This document shows, piece by piece, positions 50,069 to 58,748 of a stretch of DNA of 64,000 bases. Made by a program: the position numbers and the translations under genes. Each line of letters starts with the position of its first letter. Position 1 is the stretch's first letter. This DNA is from Anaerolineae bacterium (GTDB taxonomy: Bacteria; Chloroflexota; Anaerolineae; Promineifilales; Promineifilaceae): contig JAHDWJ010000001.1 of the NCBI GenBank assembly GCA_023384415.1, positions 289,713 to 353,712 of the forward strand, in the 5' to 3' direction. Under the pieces are notes generated by a model that was not told where the DNA came from, made no database searches, and saw only the letters and a list, made by a program, of their open reading frames with translations.

Positions 50069-51877
50069 CTACAAATTTTCATTCATTAGCGAAGGAGTTG
50101 AAATAACTGATGGCAATCGTACTGTAAAGCAGGATCCGTGCCCTGGTTGACTGCTTAACATAATGTTTCCTTGCATCATCTGACAAAAATATTGACTGAT
50201 GGTCAACCCCAACCCAGTACCACCAAAGCGTCGGGCGGTTGAGTCATCGGCCTGGGAAAAGGGCTGGAATATTTTGTTAACCTGCTCTGGTGATATACCA
50301 ATACCATTGTCTTTGATCTCAAACAGGAAAAGAGCCGGGTCTATTATATCTGGCCGCACCGTTATCTCAATTTTACCCTTCTTGGTGAATTTGGCGGCAT
50401 TGTGCAGCAGATTGAGCAAGATTTGGCGTACCTTCATTTGATCCCCCACCATCGTCTCGATCTCGTCAGCTATCTTAAGGGTGATCTCGTTCTGATTTTC
50501 CATGAGGATTGGTTGCACCATGGCGATGGCTGTATCAATGACCTGGCGCACGTTGAAGGTTTCTAAATGTAATTTCATTTGCCCCGCTTCAATTTTTGAT
50601 AGATCAAGGATGTCATTGACGATGTTGACCAGATGGGTGGCGGATGTTTTGATCTTTTCTAAACGTGGTGGGGCGTAGGTATCATTGGCAGCGGCCGCGT
50701 GCTCATTCAGCAGCTCACTATAACCAATAATGGCAGTCAACGGGGTACGCAGTTCATGGCTCATATTAGCCAGGAAGGTGCTTTTGGCTCGATTGGCAGC
50801 ATCAGCCTTCTCTTTGGCGATTTGCAGAGCCAGGTCAGCTTCTCGTTGTTCGGTAACATCCCGAATGACCAGTAGGCGACCAGTTAACTGTTTGTAACTG
50901 TCATAAAAGGGCAAAATGTTTAGATAAATGTGACGGATGCCCGTTTCGGTAGGTAATTGAATTTCGGTGATTACTTTTTCAACATCCTGATATTGGGCCA
51001 TCAGATCAGGCCATTCGGCAAAAAGTTCGACTCCAGGGTGGCCTATAAGCTGATTGACGGGGCGGCCAATAAGGTTTGCGGCCGCGGGGTTAATATCTAC
51101 CACCTGATTCTGTCTATCTAGCACGATCATGCCATCATCCATCTGTTCAATCACCCAATTGCGGGCCACTGGGGCCAGGTCCATCAGCCGAAAGCCAAAC
51201 ATTCCCCAGGCAAACATACCCCCTGTCACTAAAAAAGCGAGGGGAGTCGGATCAATCGGTAAGGAAGCTGATAAGAACAGAATGTAAAAGATGTTGGCAA
51301 TCCATGGGGCCAATGCCCCCAAGAGCATCACCCTGATTTGAGAGCGATATATGCCTGAAGAGCGGGTATAAGCAACAAACAAGAGATAAATACCATACCC
51401 AAGCATCCCATAAGAGTAAGCTGTATGTACCCAAAACAGTGGTCCCCGGGTAATGTCCAACGTTGCAAAGGGGCCACTCGTATTCAGAACAACCGCCTGG
51501 CGAAACAACTGGTGGAACTCATCTGTCCATATACTCAACAGAATAACTGCTGGCTCAATGAGCAGCAGCAAAACCAGCCGCAGGGGAACGATCCGTTGGC
51601 TATTGGTATAAGCCAGACAAAAAACCAGCCAGGCCACGGGGACGGTCACGATACCCAGGTAATTGATATTGGCCCAAAAAATGATCTGCGTGACTGTCGT
51701 GCTGCTTATTTCGATGGCGTAGGCCAGCAGCCAGATGGCCACACCGGCCATCATAAATATAAACGGCGTTGTGGCGGCCGCGGGCCGTTTTGACCAGGCA
51801 TACGCTATAAGTCCCATAGACAACAGAGCCGCGATGAGCAAAGGGATAATAAAAGGGGTAAATTGCAGGGGCATCAT
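50069..51877 (-). CDS. 7TM-sensor hybrid-type histidine kinase, copy 1
   Basis: This 602-residue protein has seven N-terminal membrane helices of the His_kinase_7TM type (about 5-230, including FWANINYLGIVTVPVAWLVF). A PAS domain follows (about 245-350, MDDGMIVLDRQNQVVDINPAA). HisKA comes next (about 380-445, FLANMSHELRTPLTAIIGYSE, phospho-His), then HATPase_c (N box NLLHNAAKF; DNGIGIS; FGGTGLGLTIS). No receiver is fused, so the stand-alone receivers nearby are likely partners. Its start overlaps the stop of the second kinase by 4 nt. Confidence 0.95.
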   Translation of the reverse strand: MMPLQFTPFIIPLLIAALLSMGLIAYAWSKRPAAATTPFIFMMAGVAIWLLAYAIEISSTTVTQIIFWANINYLGIVTVPVAWLVFCLAYTNSQRIVPLRLVLLLLIEPAVILLSIWTDEFHQLFRQAVVLNTSGPFATLDITRGPLFWVHTAYSYGMLGYGIYLLFVAYTRSSGIYRSQIRVMLLGALAPWIANIFYILFLSASLPIDPTPLAFLVTGGMFAWGMFGFRLMDLAPVARNWVIEQMDDGMIVLDRQNQVVDINPAAANLIGRPVNQLIGHPGVELFAEWPDLMAQYQDVEKVITEIQLPTETGIRHIYLNILPFYDSYKQLTGRLLVIRDVTEQREADLALQIAKEKADAANRAKSTFLANMSHELRTPLTAIIGYSELLNEHAAAANDTYAPPRLEKIKTSATHLVNIVNDILDLSKIEAGQMKLHLETFNVRQVIDTAIAMVQPILMENQNEITLKIADEIETMVGDQMKVRQILLNLLHNAAKFTKKGKIEITVRPDIIDPALFLFEIKDNGIGISPEQVNKIFQPFSQADDSTARRFGGTGLGLTISQYFCQMMQGNIMLSSQPGHGSCFTVRLPSVISTPSLMNENL

Positions 51878-53682
51878 GTGTAGCTCTCGGGTGGCTCTGC
51901 TCCTGTCGCGGGCAAAGAGAGGTATAGGGTTGTGCCTTGTCCCAACTTACTTTCCAGGCGTAAATTGCCCCCCATCAGTTGGCAAAACTTGTAACTGATA
52001 GCCAGCCCCAATCCGCTTCCCCCATGTTTGCGGGTCAGGGAAGAATCAACCTGGACAAAGGGTTGAAATAGCTGGCTAACTTTTTCTTCAGGAATACCTT
52101 TCCCGGTATCGCTGATACGAAAATAGTAGGTTTTGCGGCCATCCATTTGATCGGTGACAATTTGTATTTCCAGAGTGATGGTGCCATTTTCCGTAAATTT
52201 GGTGGCATTGCTCAGTAAGTTTAAGAGAATCTGATGCAGCTTGGTGCGGTCAGCGTACATTTGGCCTAGATCAGGGGGGAGATTTAGCTCCAGGGTATTG
52301 CTGTTTTGGGTGATTAAGGGCTGGATCGTTGTCAGAACGTCGTCAATTAAGGGTTGAACGGGAAACTGGCTGTTGAAAACTTCCATCCGGCCCGCTTCTA
52401 TTTTTGACATATCCAAAATATTGCCAATGAGGGCGTTGAGATGGAGCGCGGCCGCGCCGATTTGGTTTAGCTGGGGCACAATTTTTTCATACCCCCAAAG
52501 TTTACTTTTCTCCGCTATCAATTCACTGTAGCCAATAATCGCCGCCAAAGGGGTCCGTAACTCATGGCTCATAGTGGCCAAAAAGGTACTCTTGGCCTGG
52601 TTGGCTGCGTCAGCCTTCTCTTTGGCTATTTGCAGAGCCATCTGTATCTCTTTTTGTTCCGTAATATCCCGAATGACAAGTAACCGTCCATTGAGCCGCT
52701 GGTACCGGTCGTGAAGGGGCAAGATGTTCAGGTAGATATGACGGATGCCTGTTCCCATAGGCAGTTGGATTTCAGTGGCGGCTTTCTCGACGTTACGGTA
52801 GCGGTCTACCAGCTCAGGCCATTGGGCAAAGAGATGGGCCCCTGTCTGACCGATGAGTTCGTTTGGGGTACGCTGTATGAGGTTTGCGGCCGCGGGGTTA
52901 ATATCCACCACCCGGTTCCGATTATCCAACACGATCATCCCATCATCCATCTGCTCAATCACCCAATTGCGAGCCACTGGGGCAATATCCATCAGGCCAA
53001 AGCCAAACATCCCCCAGGCTACCGTTGCCCCAGCCAACAGAAAAGCAATCGGAGTGGGATCAATGAGAATGATGGGGGTGAGAAATAAAAGATAAAGGGC
53101 ATTGGCGATCCAGGGGATGAAAGCCCCGGCCAACATGATGCCCACTTGAATGCGATAAAGGCGTGAGGCCCGGAGAAAAGTTACCAACAATAGATAAGTG
53201 CCATAAGCCAACAAACCATAACAATATGCCGTATGCAGCCAAAAAAGCGGACCGAACGTTGCGTTTAAGGCCACAAATGACCCCGTTGTCTCCAAGAAAA
53301 TCGTCTGGCGAAAGAGGTGATGGGATTCGTTTGTCCAGATAGCAACCGTGATAAAAGCTGGTTCGGCAAGGAGAAGTAAAACGTTACGCCGGGTAATGAG
53401 ATGGCCCCGATTTGTATATTCCAGACAAAAGAGGACCCAGGCGACTGGCACAACGACAATCCCTAAAAGGGTAATATTGGCCCAAAACAAGGTGCTGCTC
53501 AGGCTGGTGTGGCTGATGCCAATGGCATAAGCTAATAACCAATGGAGTATGCCGAGCATCATAAACATAAAGGGAACCGCACCATGTGTGGTTCGTCTTA
53601 TCCAGGTATAAATTAAAATTCCTGCCGCCAGAAAAGCAGCTAAGAGCAAGGGAATAATATAGGGGGTGAATTGTAATGGCAT
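51874..53682 (-). CDS. 7TM-sensor histidine kinase, copy 2 (tandem paralogue)
   Basis: Also 602 residues with the same 7TM-PAS-HisKA-HATPase order and long identical strings (MPLQFTP.IIPLL, RNWVIEQMDDGMIVLD, NMSHELRTPL-type FLATMSHELRTPLAAIIGY). It is a recent tandem duplicate that has begun to diverge, most in the 7TM loops. I chose the start at 53682, which gives the same length as copy 1; the longer frame (to 53766) adds unrelated residues. The phospho-His and ATP-lid motifs are intact. The pair overlap by 4 nt and are co-translated. Confidence 0.94.
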   Translation of the reverse strand: MPLQFTPYIIPLLLAAFLAAGILIYTWIRRTTHGAVPFMFMMLGILHWLLAYAIGISHTSLSSTLFWANITLLGIVVVPVAWVLFCLEYTNRGHLITRRNVLLLLAEPAFITVAIWTNESHHLFRQTIFLETTGSFVALNATFGPLFWLHTAYCYGLLAYGTYLLLVTFLRASRLYRIQVGIMLAGAFIPWIANALYLLFLTPIILIDPTPIAFLLAGATVAWGMFGFGLMDIAPVARNWVIEQMDDGMIVLDNRNRVVDINPAAANLIQRTPNELIGQTGAHLFAQWPELVDRYRNVEKAATEIQLPMGTGIRHIYLNILPLHDRYQRLNGRLLVIRDITEQKEIQMALQIAKEKADAANQAKSTFLATMSHELRTPLAAIIGYSELIAEKSKLWGYEKIVPQLNQIGAAALHLNALIGNILDMSKIEAGRMEVFNSQFPVQPLIDDVLTTIQPLITQNSNTLELNLPPDLGQMYADRTKLHQILLNLLSNATKFTENGTITLEIQIVTDQMDGRKTYYFRISDTGKGIPEEKVSQLFQPFVQVDSSLTRKHGGSGLGLAISYKFCQLMGGNLRLESKLGQGTTLYLSLPATGAEPPESYT

Positions 53683-53896
53683 ACCCGTAACCGAAGGTGA
53701 AATTGGCTGATTTTGGCACGGTTCAACTGATCTTTGCCAACTTGACCGCTGCTGGTTGACCACCAACGGCGATTTTACCAGGAATGGGCGGTTGGCCGTT
53801 GGCTGTCAACGGTCAGAAGGTTGAGCCAGCTAAATCATAGTATGTTTTGAGGAATTTTCACTATGGGTCGTTAGTCATAAGGAGCAGGCAATAAAA

Positions 53897-53917
53897 AAGC
53901 CGGGACAGGCCCGGCTT
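53897..53917 (-). terminator. Rho-independent terminator of mevalonate block
   Basis: AAGCCGGG / CCCGGCTT with a 5-nt loop; on the minus strand the stem is followed by a run of T. It ends transcription after the DUF35 gene and before the kinases. Confidence 0.85.
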
Positions 53918-53946
53918 CATAGATTGAAGATAAAGATAGAAAGAGA

Positions 53947-54357
53947 TTACGCGGCCGCGAACTCACCCACAACCGGTCGGAACTTATACCCATACAGGAT
54001 CGTTCCCTCTTCCCCATCGGTGCGTAATTTGCGCGTCACCATCTCTACCCGCATCCCGATTTCCACCTCATCGGGCATCACATCACTTAACTGCGCCGTC
54101 ACCAGGGGGCCTTCTTCCAGCTTCACCAGAGCCACCGTATATGGCGCGTATGGCTCAAACCCGGCAGGGGCATCATAAACGGTAGTAAAAGAGAAAATTT
54201 CCCCCAGGCCAGTAAAGGTATAAAGCGTCTGCGCCGGGGCATGGCATTCCAGACAAACATCACGAGGGGGAAACAGCTTAACCCCGCAGTTATCACAAGT
54301 TTCACCGATGAGCGTATACCGTTGGGCTTTTAGCCGCCAATGTCGTGTTGTTTCCAT
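53947..54357 (-). CDS. DUF35 OB-fold/zinc-ribbon protein of the thiolase-HMG-CoA synthase complex
   Basis: This 136-residue protein has a zinc ribbon (ETCDNCG ... DVCLEC, four Cys about 21-39) followed by an OB-fold ending in a basic segment. In archaea this protein bridges thiolase and HMG-CoA synthase and binds the CoA passed between them; the same gene order here predicts the same role. The ATG at 54357 has AAGGTG about 6 nt upstream. It is separated from the thiolase gene by 451 nt that contain an xisH fragment. Confidence 0.88.
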   Translation of the reverse strand: METTRHWRLKAQRYTLIGETCDNCGVKLFPPRDVCLECHAPAQTLYTFTGLGEIFSFTTVYDAPAGFEPYAPYTVALVKLEEGPLVTAQLSDVMPDEVEIGMRVEMVTRKLRTDGEEGTILYGYKFRPVVGEFAAA

Positions 54358-54368
54358 CCTGTTCACCT

Positions 54369-54808
54369 TTTTTCGTAACCATGTAGGGTGTATTTTTGGT
54401 TCTCACACCCCCACAAATTATTGAACAACGAGCCAAACTATACCCCCGCAACACTTTCATTGACTGTCACAGCCTCAAAAACAGTGTCAAAAACTGTCAG
54501 ATATGGCTGTTTTTTGCATTATGTAAATAAAATGGGTTACTTGACAGTTGCCAGACCGGTTTTTATTCTCTACTTATGTCTGCCAAAGATTTGATCCATG
54601 AAGCTGTCCACAATGCCTTGCTCAAAGATGGGTGGAGCATTACGGATGATCCCTTAACCCTATGTTGAGGTTGTGGAGTAAAATTCTTTCTTACCCGTAC
54701 AAGTAAGAAAGTTGTGCTACATTGCCCGCCACCATTTTCTGAAGAGATACCTGGGAAGCGTCTCATAACTGCCAAAATCTGTATCTTAAAAGCTATAGTT
54801 ACATGAGC
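54369..54808. other. 440-nt gap in mevalonate block holding an xisH fragment
   Basis: Apart from the fragment at 54576-54668 (plus strand) it has TGACTGTCAC / TTGACAGTT short repeats near 54465-54550 and a Cys-rich-coding but frameless stretch to 54800. It probably marks an old insertion that separated DUF35 from the thiolase gene. Confidence 0.45.
54576..54668 (+). pseudogene. xisH: xisH N-terminal fragment
   Basis: Thirty in-frame codons, MSAKDLIHEAVHNALLKDGW then SITDDPLTLC and a stop. They match the start of XisH-family proteins (fdxN-element excision controlling factor H), which normally run about 140 residues. Nothing after the stop continues the family and no xisI follows. It is a degraded remnant on the opposite strand to its surroundings. 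Confidence 0.7.
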
Positions 54809-55963
54809 TTACTCATTTTGCAAGATGTGAGTCACGGCCGTTGCCCCGCTGCCACCTAAGTTTTGGGCCATGCCGATTTGAGCGTTGGCGACCTGATTTT
54901 CCCCAGCTTCTCCCCGCAGCTGCCGGGCAATTTCCACAATCTGGTAAATACCGGTAGCCCCAATCGGATTGCCCCGCGCTTTTAAGCCGCCAAAGGTGCT
55001 GATGGGCAGCCGCCCACTGCGGGTGATGACGTTATCGCGGGCCAACTCCCAGCCTCGCCCTGGTTCAGCAAAGCCACACGCCTCTAAGGAAAGAGCCGCC
55101 ATGATGGTGAAGGAGTCGTGCAGCTCGAACAGGTTGATCTGCTCTGGAGTGAGGCCAGCCTGCTGGTACGCTTTTTGGGCACTGGCCGCGGCCGCACTCA
55201 GCCACAGTGGGTTCTGTCGGTCATGCACCGCCAGGGTATCGGTGCTAATGGCCGAGGCAGCAATGTGAATCGGTTTGGCGACCCGGTCCATGGCTGGCTC
55301 CCGACCGGTCACGATGAGTGCGGCCGCGCCATCTCCCAAGGGGGCCATATCAAACAGATTCACCGGATCCGCCACCAGGGGGGCCCCGGCAAAGCTGGCC
55401 GCCTTGAGCTTATTCCGGTACATTGCCAGCGGGTTCAATGCTCCGTTGGCGTGGGCATTAACACTAAAATGGGCGAAATCTTCCAGGGAGACCCCATACT
55501 CGTGCATATATCGCCGCATCAGCAGTGCCCCGATAGCCGCTGGGGTGACGCCATGAATCGCTTCGTAGTCGGCGTCCAGGCTGCTCATTAACGCGCTGGG
55601 GGCGGCATTGCCTGTCTTGTCGGTAATTTTCTCCACCCCAACCACCAGAGCCGTCTGCACCATGCCGCTGGCTACGGCCAGGATGGCTTGCCGGAGCGCG
55701 GCCGCGCCGCTGGCCTCAGCTGCTTCTACCGTAACCGCCTCAATCCCCCGCAGTCCGGCAAAATCAGCCACCAAAGCCCCCAGATGATCCTGGGCATTCA
55801 CCGCCCCGGAGAGCATATTACCCACATAGAGGGCATCAATATCTGTGGTGTGAGCATCATCCAGGGCCGCCTCAATGGCATACCAGGCCAGATGCCGTAT
55901 CGAGGTTTCCCAATGCTCCCCCACTTCTGTTTGTCCAATCCCGATAATAGATACGTTGGTCAT
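54809..55963 (-). CDS. Archaeal-type thiolase (acetyl-CoA C-acetyltransferase-like)
   Basis: This 384-residue thiolase-fold protein has DALYVGNMLSG, VVGVEKITDKTG, ELHDSFTIMAALSLEACGF, GGLKARGNPIGATGIYQ and AQNLGGSGATAVTHIL, the SCP2/archaeal layout. It should make acetoacetyl-CoA for the synthase next door. Oddly, the usual nucleophile box (..ACASG..) reads EAAEASGAAALRQA with no Cys, and the later His of GHP reads GNP. Either this subgroup uses other residues or the activity is reduced. Start: ATG 55963 with AAGGA 5 nt upstream; the frame continues to 56014 only through a heptamer array. Confidence 0.82.
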   Translation of the reverse strand: MTNVSIIGIGQTEVGEHWETSIRHLAWYAIEAALDDAHTTDIDALYVGNMLSGAVNAQDHLGALVADFAGLRGIEAVTVEAAEASGAAALRQAILAVASGMVQTALVVGVEKITDKTGNAAPSALMSSLDADYEAIHGVTPAAIGALLMRRYMHEYGVSLEDFAHFSVNAHANGALNPLAMYRNKLKAASFAGAPLVADPVNLFDMAPLGDGAAALIVTGREPAMDRVAKPIHIAASAISTDTLAVHDRQNPLWLSAAAASAQKAYQQAGLTPEQINLFELHDSFTIMAALSLEACGFAEPGRGWELARDNVITRSGRLPISTFGGLKARGNPIGATGIYQIVEIARQLRGEAGENQVANAQIGMAQNLGGSGATAVTHILQNE

Positions 55964-55974
55964 AATTTCCTTCA

Positions 55975-56050
55975 AAAAAGTTTCAAGTTTCAAGTTCCCG
56001 GTTTCAAGTTTCAAGTTAATAACCTGAAACCTGTAACCGGGAACTTGAAA
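55975..56050. repeat. Heptanucleotide array between thiolase and HMG-CoA synthase genes
   Basis: gtttcaa gtttcaa gttcccg gtttcaa gtttcaa then, after a TTAATAAC gap, the complementary run acctgaa acctgta ... gaacttg aaacccc. The two halves are partly inverted copies, so the array can form a hairpin. It fills the whole spacer. Confidence 0.75.
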
Positions 56051-56053
56051 CCC

Positions 56054-57130
56054 CTAAGACATCTTCAACTTCTCGCGGAACCGGGTATAGGTCGCGTAAT
56101 CAATCTCGGTGCGGCGGGCAATGTAATCTTCGGTGCGGGGGGCGCGGCCGCGAACCTCCGTAATCCGCTCCGTCACCGTAATATCAAACGCATCTGACCC
56201 CGCCCCAGAACCATAGCTAACCATGAGAATGCGGTCGCCCGGTTCGGCCTGGTCCAGAATAGCCGTTAGCCCAATGATAGCTGCCCCAGAATAAGTGTTA
56301 CCGATGCGGCCGCTCAGTAACCCTGGCTTCATCTGTTCGGCGGAGAAACCGAGAAGCTGCCCGGCCCGGCTGGGGAATTTGACGTTAGGCTGATGGAAGA
56401 CGGCCCAATCATAATCGGCGGCGATGGTGCCGGCTTCAGCCATGAGGGCTTCCGCGGCCGCAGCGATATGCTTAAAATAAGCTGGCTCACCGGTAAACCG
56501 ATCCCCGTGCGACGGATATTCCGCATGGGCCCGCCGCCAGAAATCGGGCGTATCCGTCACATAAGAGTAGGAGCCATCCAGGGTGGCTACCGACTCTTCG
56601 GCCGGGCCGATGAGGATAGCAGCCCCGCCCGCGGCCGCGGTATACTCCAACGCATCCCCTGGCCGTCCCTGGGCGGTATCCATGCCAATACTCAGGGCAT
56701 ACCGGGCCATCCCCGACCCCACAAAGCCAATGGCTGCCTGCATCGCTTCTGTGCCCGCCTTGCAGGCAAATTCCCAATCCCCGGCCAACGTATTAGGTAC
56801 CGCCCCAATCGCCTCAGCAACCAGGGTGCTGGTGGGTTTGACGGCGTAAGGATGGCTCTCACTCCCCACCCAGACGGCCCGAATTTCGGTAGGATCAATG
56901 TCGGCCCGCAGGAGGGCGTTGCGGGCAGCCTCAATGGACATGGTGATGACATCCTCATCCAGCCCGTTCACCGCCTTTTCGATGATAGGCACCCCCCCCT
57001 GCCCGCCGGTCCACATGCGGGAAATCTCTTTGGCCGGAATACGGTAGCGGGGCACATACGCCCCATACCCCACAATCCCCACCGGGAAATGGGGCTTCAT
57101 CAAGCTATTGCTTTTTCTTGGTTCACTCAT
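56054..57130 (-). CDS. Hydroxymethylglutaryl-CoA synthase (archaeal type)
   Basis: This 358-residue synthase has Glu in [15 protein letters not shown], the Cys nucleophile in [16 protein letters not shown] (about residue 125) and His in [11 protein letters not shown]. It condenses acetyl-CoA with acetoacetyl-CoA to HMG-CoA, the committed step of the mevalonate route to isoprenoids. The start at 57130 has AGAGG 6 nt upstream. It lies between reductase (57 nt) and thiolase genes, as in archaeal clusters. All three catalytic residues are intact, unlike the neighbouring thiolase. Confidence 0.93.
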   Translation of the reverse strand: MSEPRKSNSLMKPHFPVGIVGYGAYVPRYRIPAKEISRMWTGGQGGVPIIEKAVNGLDEDVITMSIEAARNALLRADIDPTEIRAVWVGSESHPYAVKPTSTLVAEAIGAVPNTLAGDWEFACKAGTEAMQAAIGFVGSGMARYALSIGMDTAQGRPGDALEYTAAAGGAAILIGPAEESVATLDGSYSYVTDTPDFWRRAHAEYPSHGDRFTGEPAYFKHIAAAAEALMAEAGTIAADYDWAVFHQPNVKFPSRAGQLLGFSAEQMKPGLLSGRIGNTYSGAAIIGLTAILDQAEPGDRILMVSYGSGAGSDAFDITVTERITEVRGRAPRTEDYIARRTEIDYATYTRFREKLKMS

Positions 57131-57187
57131 AATAACCTCTCAGGTGATGCATGATACGTGATGTGTGAAGTCCAAACCAATCATGCT

Positions 57188-58534
57188 TTACGCTTCACGT
57201 ACCATGTTTAAAATCTCTTTGGCCCGTTCGACGCGAATGTTCTCCTCGTTAATCAACTGTTCGGCGATGGTTTCTACTAAATCATCCGGTGTACCGGCAG
57301 CCATAGCGACTTGCCGGGCGTGCATCCGCATGTGCCCGTGCTGGATGCCCACGGTGGCCATGGCCTTGATGGCCGCCAAATTTTGGGCCAACCCGACACA
57401 GGCCATAATTTGGGCCAGCTCCGCTGCTGACTGGACGTTGAGGATTTTCATAGCCACTTTGGCTGTGGGATGGACTTTGGTGGCCCCGCCAACGACGCCA
57501 ACAGCCAGAGGCAGGACGATTTCTCCGTACAAATCCCCATTGGCGTCCACATGCCAGTCCGTCAGGGCTGAGTAATGGCCATTGCGGGCCGCGTAAGCAT
57601 GTGCCCCGGCTTCAATGGCTCGCCAATCGTTCCCTGTGGCCAGACAAACGGCATCTATGCCGTTCATAATCCCTTTGTTGTGGGTAGCAGCCCGGTATGG
57701 GTCTACGACGGCGAAGGCGTTGGCTTCGGCGATTTGTCGGGCGACTTGTGCCCCGCTCATCTCTTTAGTCGCCAGGGCGGCCGCGGGGATGGTACAGACA
57801 GCCCGGGCCAGGCGGCGGTCGGTCAGGTTGGAGAGAATGCGGAGATTGGCGCGGCCGCGGCTTAATTCGGCTACCCGGGGAGCAATCGCTTCCACGGCGG
57901 TGTTAATGGCATTGGCCCCCATGGCGTCACGGGTATCATACAGGAGGTGGACAATCAGCATGGGGCCAACAGGGGTGTCTGGGAACGGCCGGGTTTCGAT
58001 GTCTCGCGCTCCGCCCCCCCGGGCGACGATGCTGGGGCTGCATTGGTTGGCCTGAGCCATAAGCTCTTCTTTGTGGGCCTGGATGGTTGCGGCCGCGACC
58101 TCTAAATCAGGAATATCTAACAGTTGAATTTGGCCGATCATCACCGGATCTGTAGTGGTGGCAGTGAATCCTCCCCCCTCCCGGATCAGCTTGGCCGACG
58201 CGCTGACGGCAGCCAACACGCTTGGCTCTTCCACAGCCATGGGGATCAAATAATCCCGGCCATTGATAAAAAAGTTACAGGCAACACCCAGAGGTAGCTC
58301 TGTCGTGCCGATCCCATTTTCAATCATATTGGCCGCCTGACCAGCGGTAAGACCCTGTTCCAATAAAACCGCCTGCTCCTCAGCGGAGAGGTCGGCCCAT
58401 TTAGCTACCATCGCCACCCGGTCGGTCAGTGATTTTTTATAAAACCCTGGCAGCCGGGATGATTTTGGGGAATCTGTTTTGTTTGCTCCGTTATCTGAGG
58501 GGGCATGGGTGTGTTTGGTTGATAGATCCGTCAC
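57188..58534 (-). CDS. mvaA: HMG-CoA reductase, class II
   Basis: This 448-residue reductase has ENGIGTTELPLGVACNFFIN (substrate-binding Glu), DAMGANAINTAVE (NAD(P)-binding) and MNGIDAVCLATGNDWRA; the C-terminal flap His lies in GIQHGHMRMHARQ. The overall pattern is the class II (Pseudomonas/Staphylococcus-like) form. It reduces HMG-CoA to mevalonate, or runs in reverse in degraders; the adjacent synthase and thiolase favour biosynthesis. A Ser/Lys-rich, non-conserved 25-residue N-terminal tail is present. First gene of the four-gene block. Confidence 0.94.
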   Translation of the reverse strand: MTDLSTKHTHAPSDNGANKTDSPKSSRLPGFYKKSLTDRVAMVAKWADLSAEEQAVLLEQGLTAGQAANMIENGIGTTELPLGVACNFFINGRDYLIPMAVEEPSVLAAVSASAKLIREGGGFTATTTDPVMIGQIQLLDIPDLEVAAATIQAHKEELMAQANQCSPSIVARGGGARDIETRPFPDTPVGPMLIVHLLYDTRDAMGANAINTAVEAIAPRVAELSRGRANLRILSNLTDRRLARAVCTIPAAALATKEMSGAQVARQIAEANAFAVVDPYRAATHNKGIMNGIDAVCLATGNDWRAIEAGAHAYAARNGHYSALTDWHVDANGDLYGEIVLPLAVGVVGGATKVHPTAKVAMKILNVQSAAELAQIMACVGLAQNLAAIKAMATVGIQHGHMRMHARQVAMAAGTPDDLVETIAEQLINEENIRVERAKEILNMVREA

Positions 58535-58748
58535 AGAGTGTCCTCGTGGGTGTTTGTTATCAGGTATTTGAGCGGCCGCAATGGCTTCTTTAGCAAACCG
58601 GGCAAACTATACTGGGGAAATCCTGTCAAAATCTATCGGGAACGGTTTTGGAAGCAGCAAATCAGGGAGGATAGGTAGACAGTTTGACCGCCGACCGGGT
58701 GGGGGTATCATCACGGATGTCAGACAATTTTTGATTTAAGGTGAAGCT
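58535..58748. other. Divergent promoter region
   Basis: The 214-nt region between the divergent reductase and aminotransferase genes has one GCGGCCGC (58571) and an AT-rich run TGACAATTTTTGATTTAAGG next to the aminotransferase ribosome site. Promoters for both genes are expected here; I cannot place them firmly. Confidence 0.35.

Noticed and set aside
55964-56014. N-terminal extension of thiolase (MKLETGNLKLET)
   Set aside because: Encoded by the heptamer array in the spacer; ATG 55963 has AAGGA upstream.
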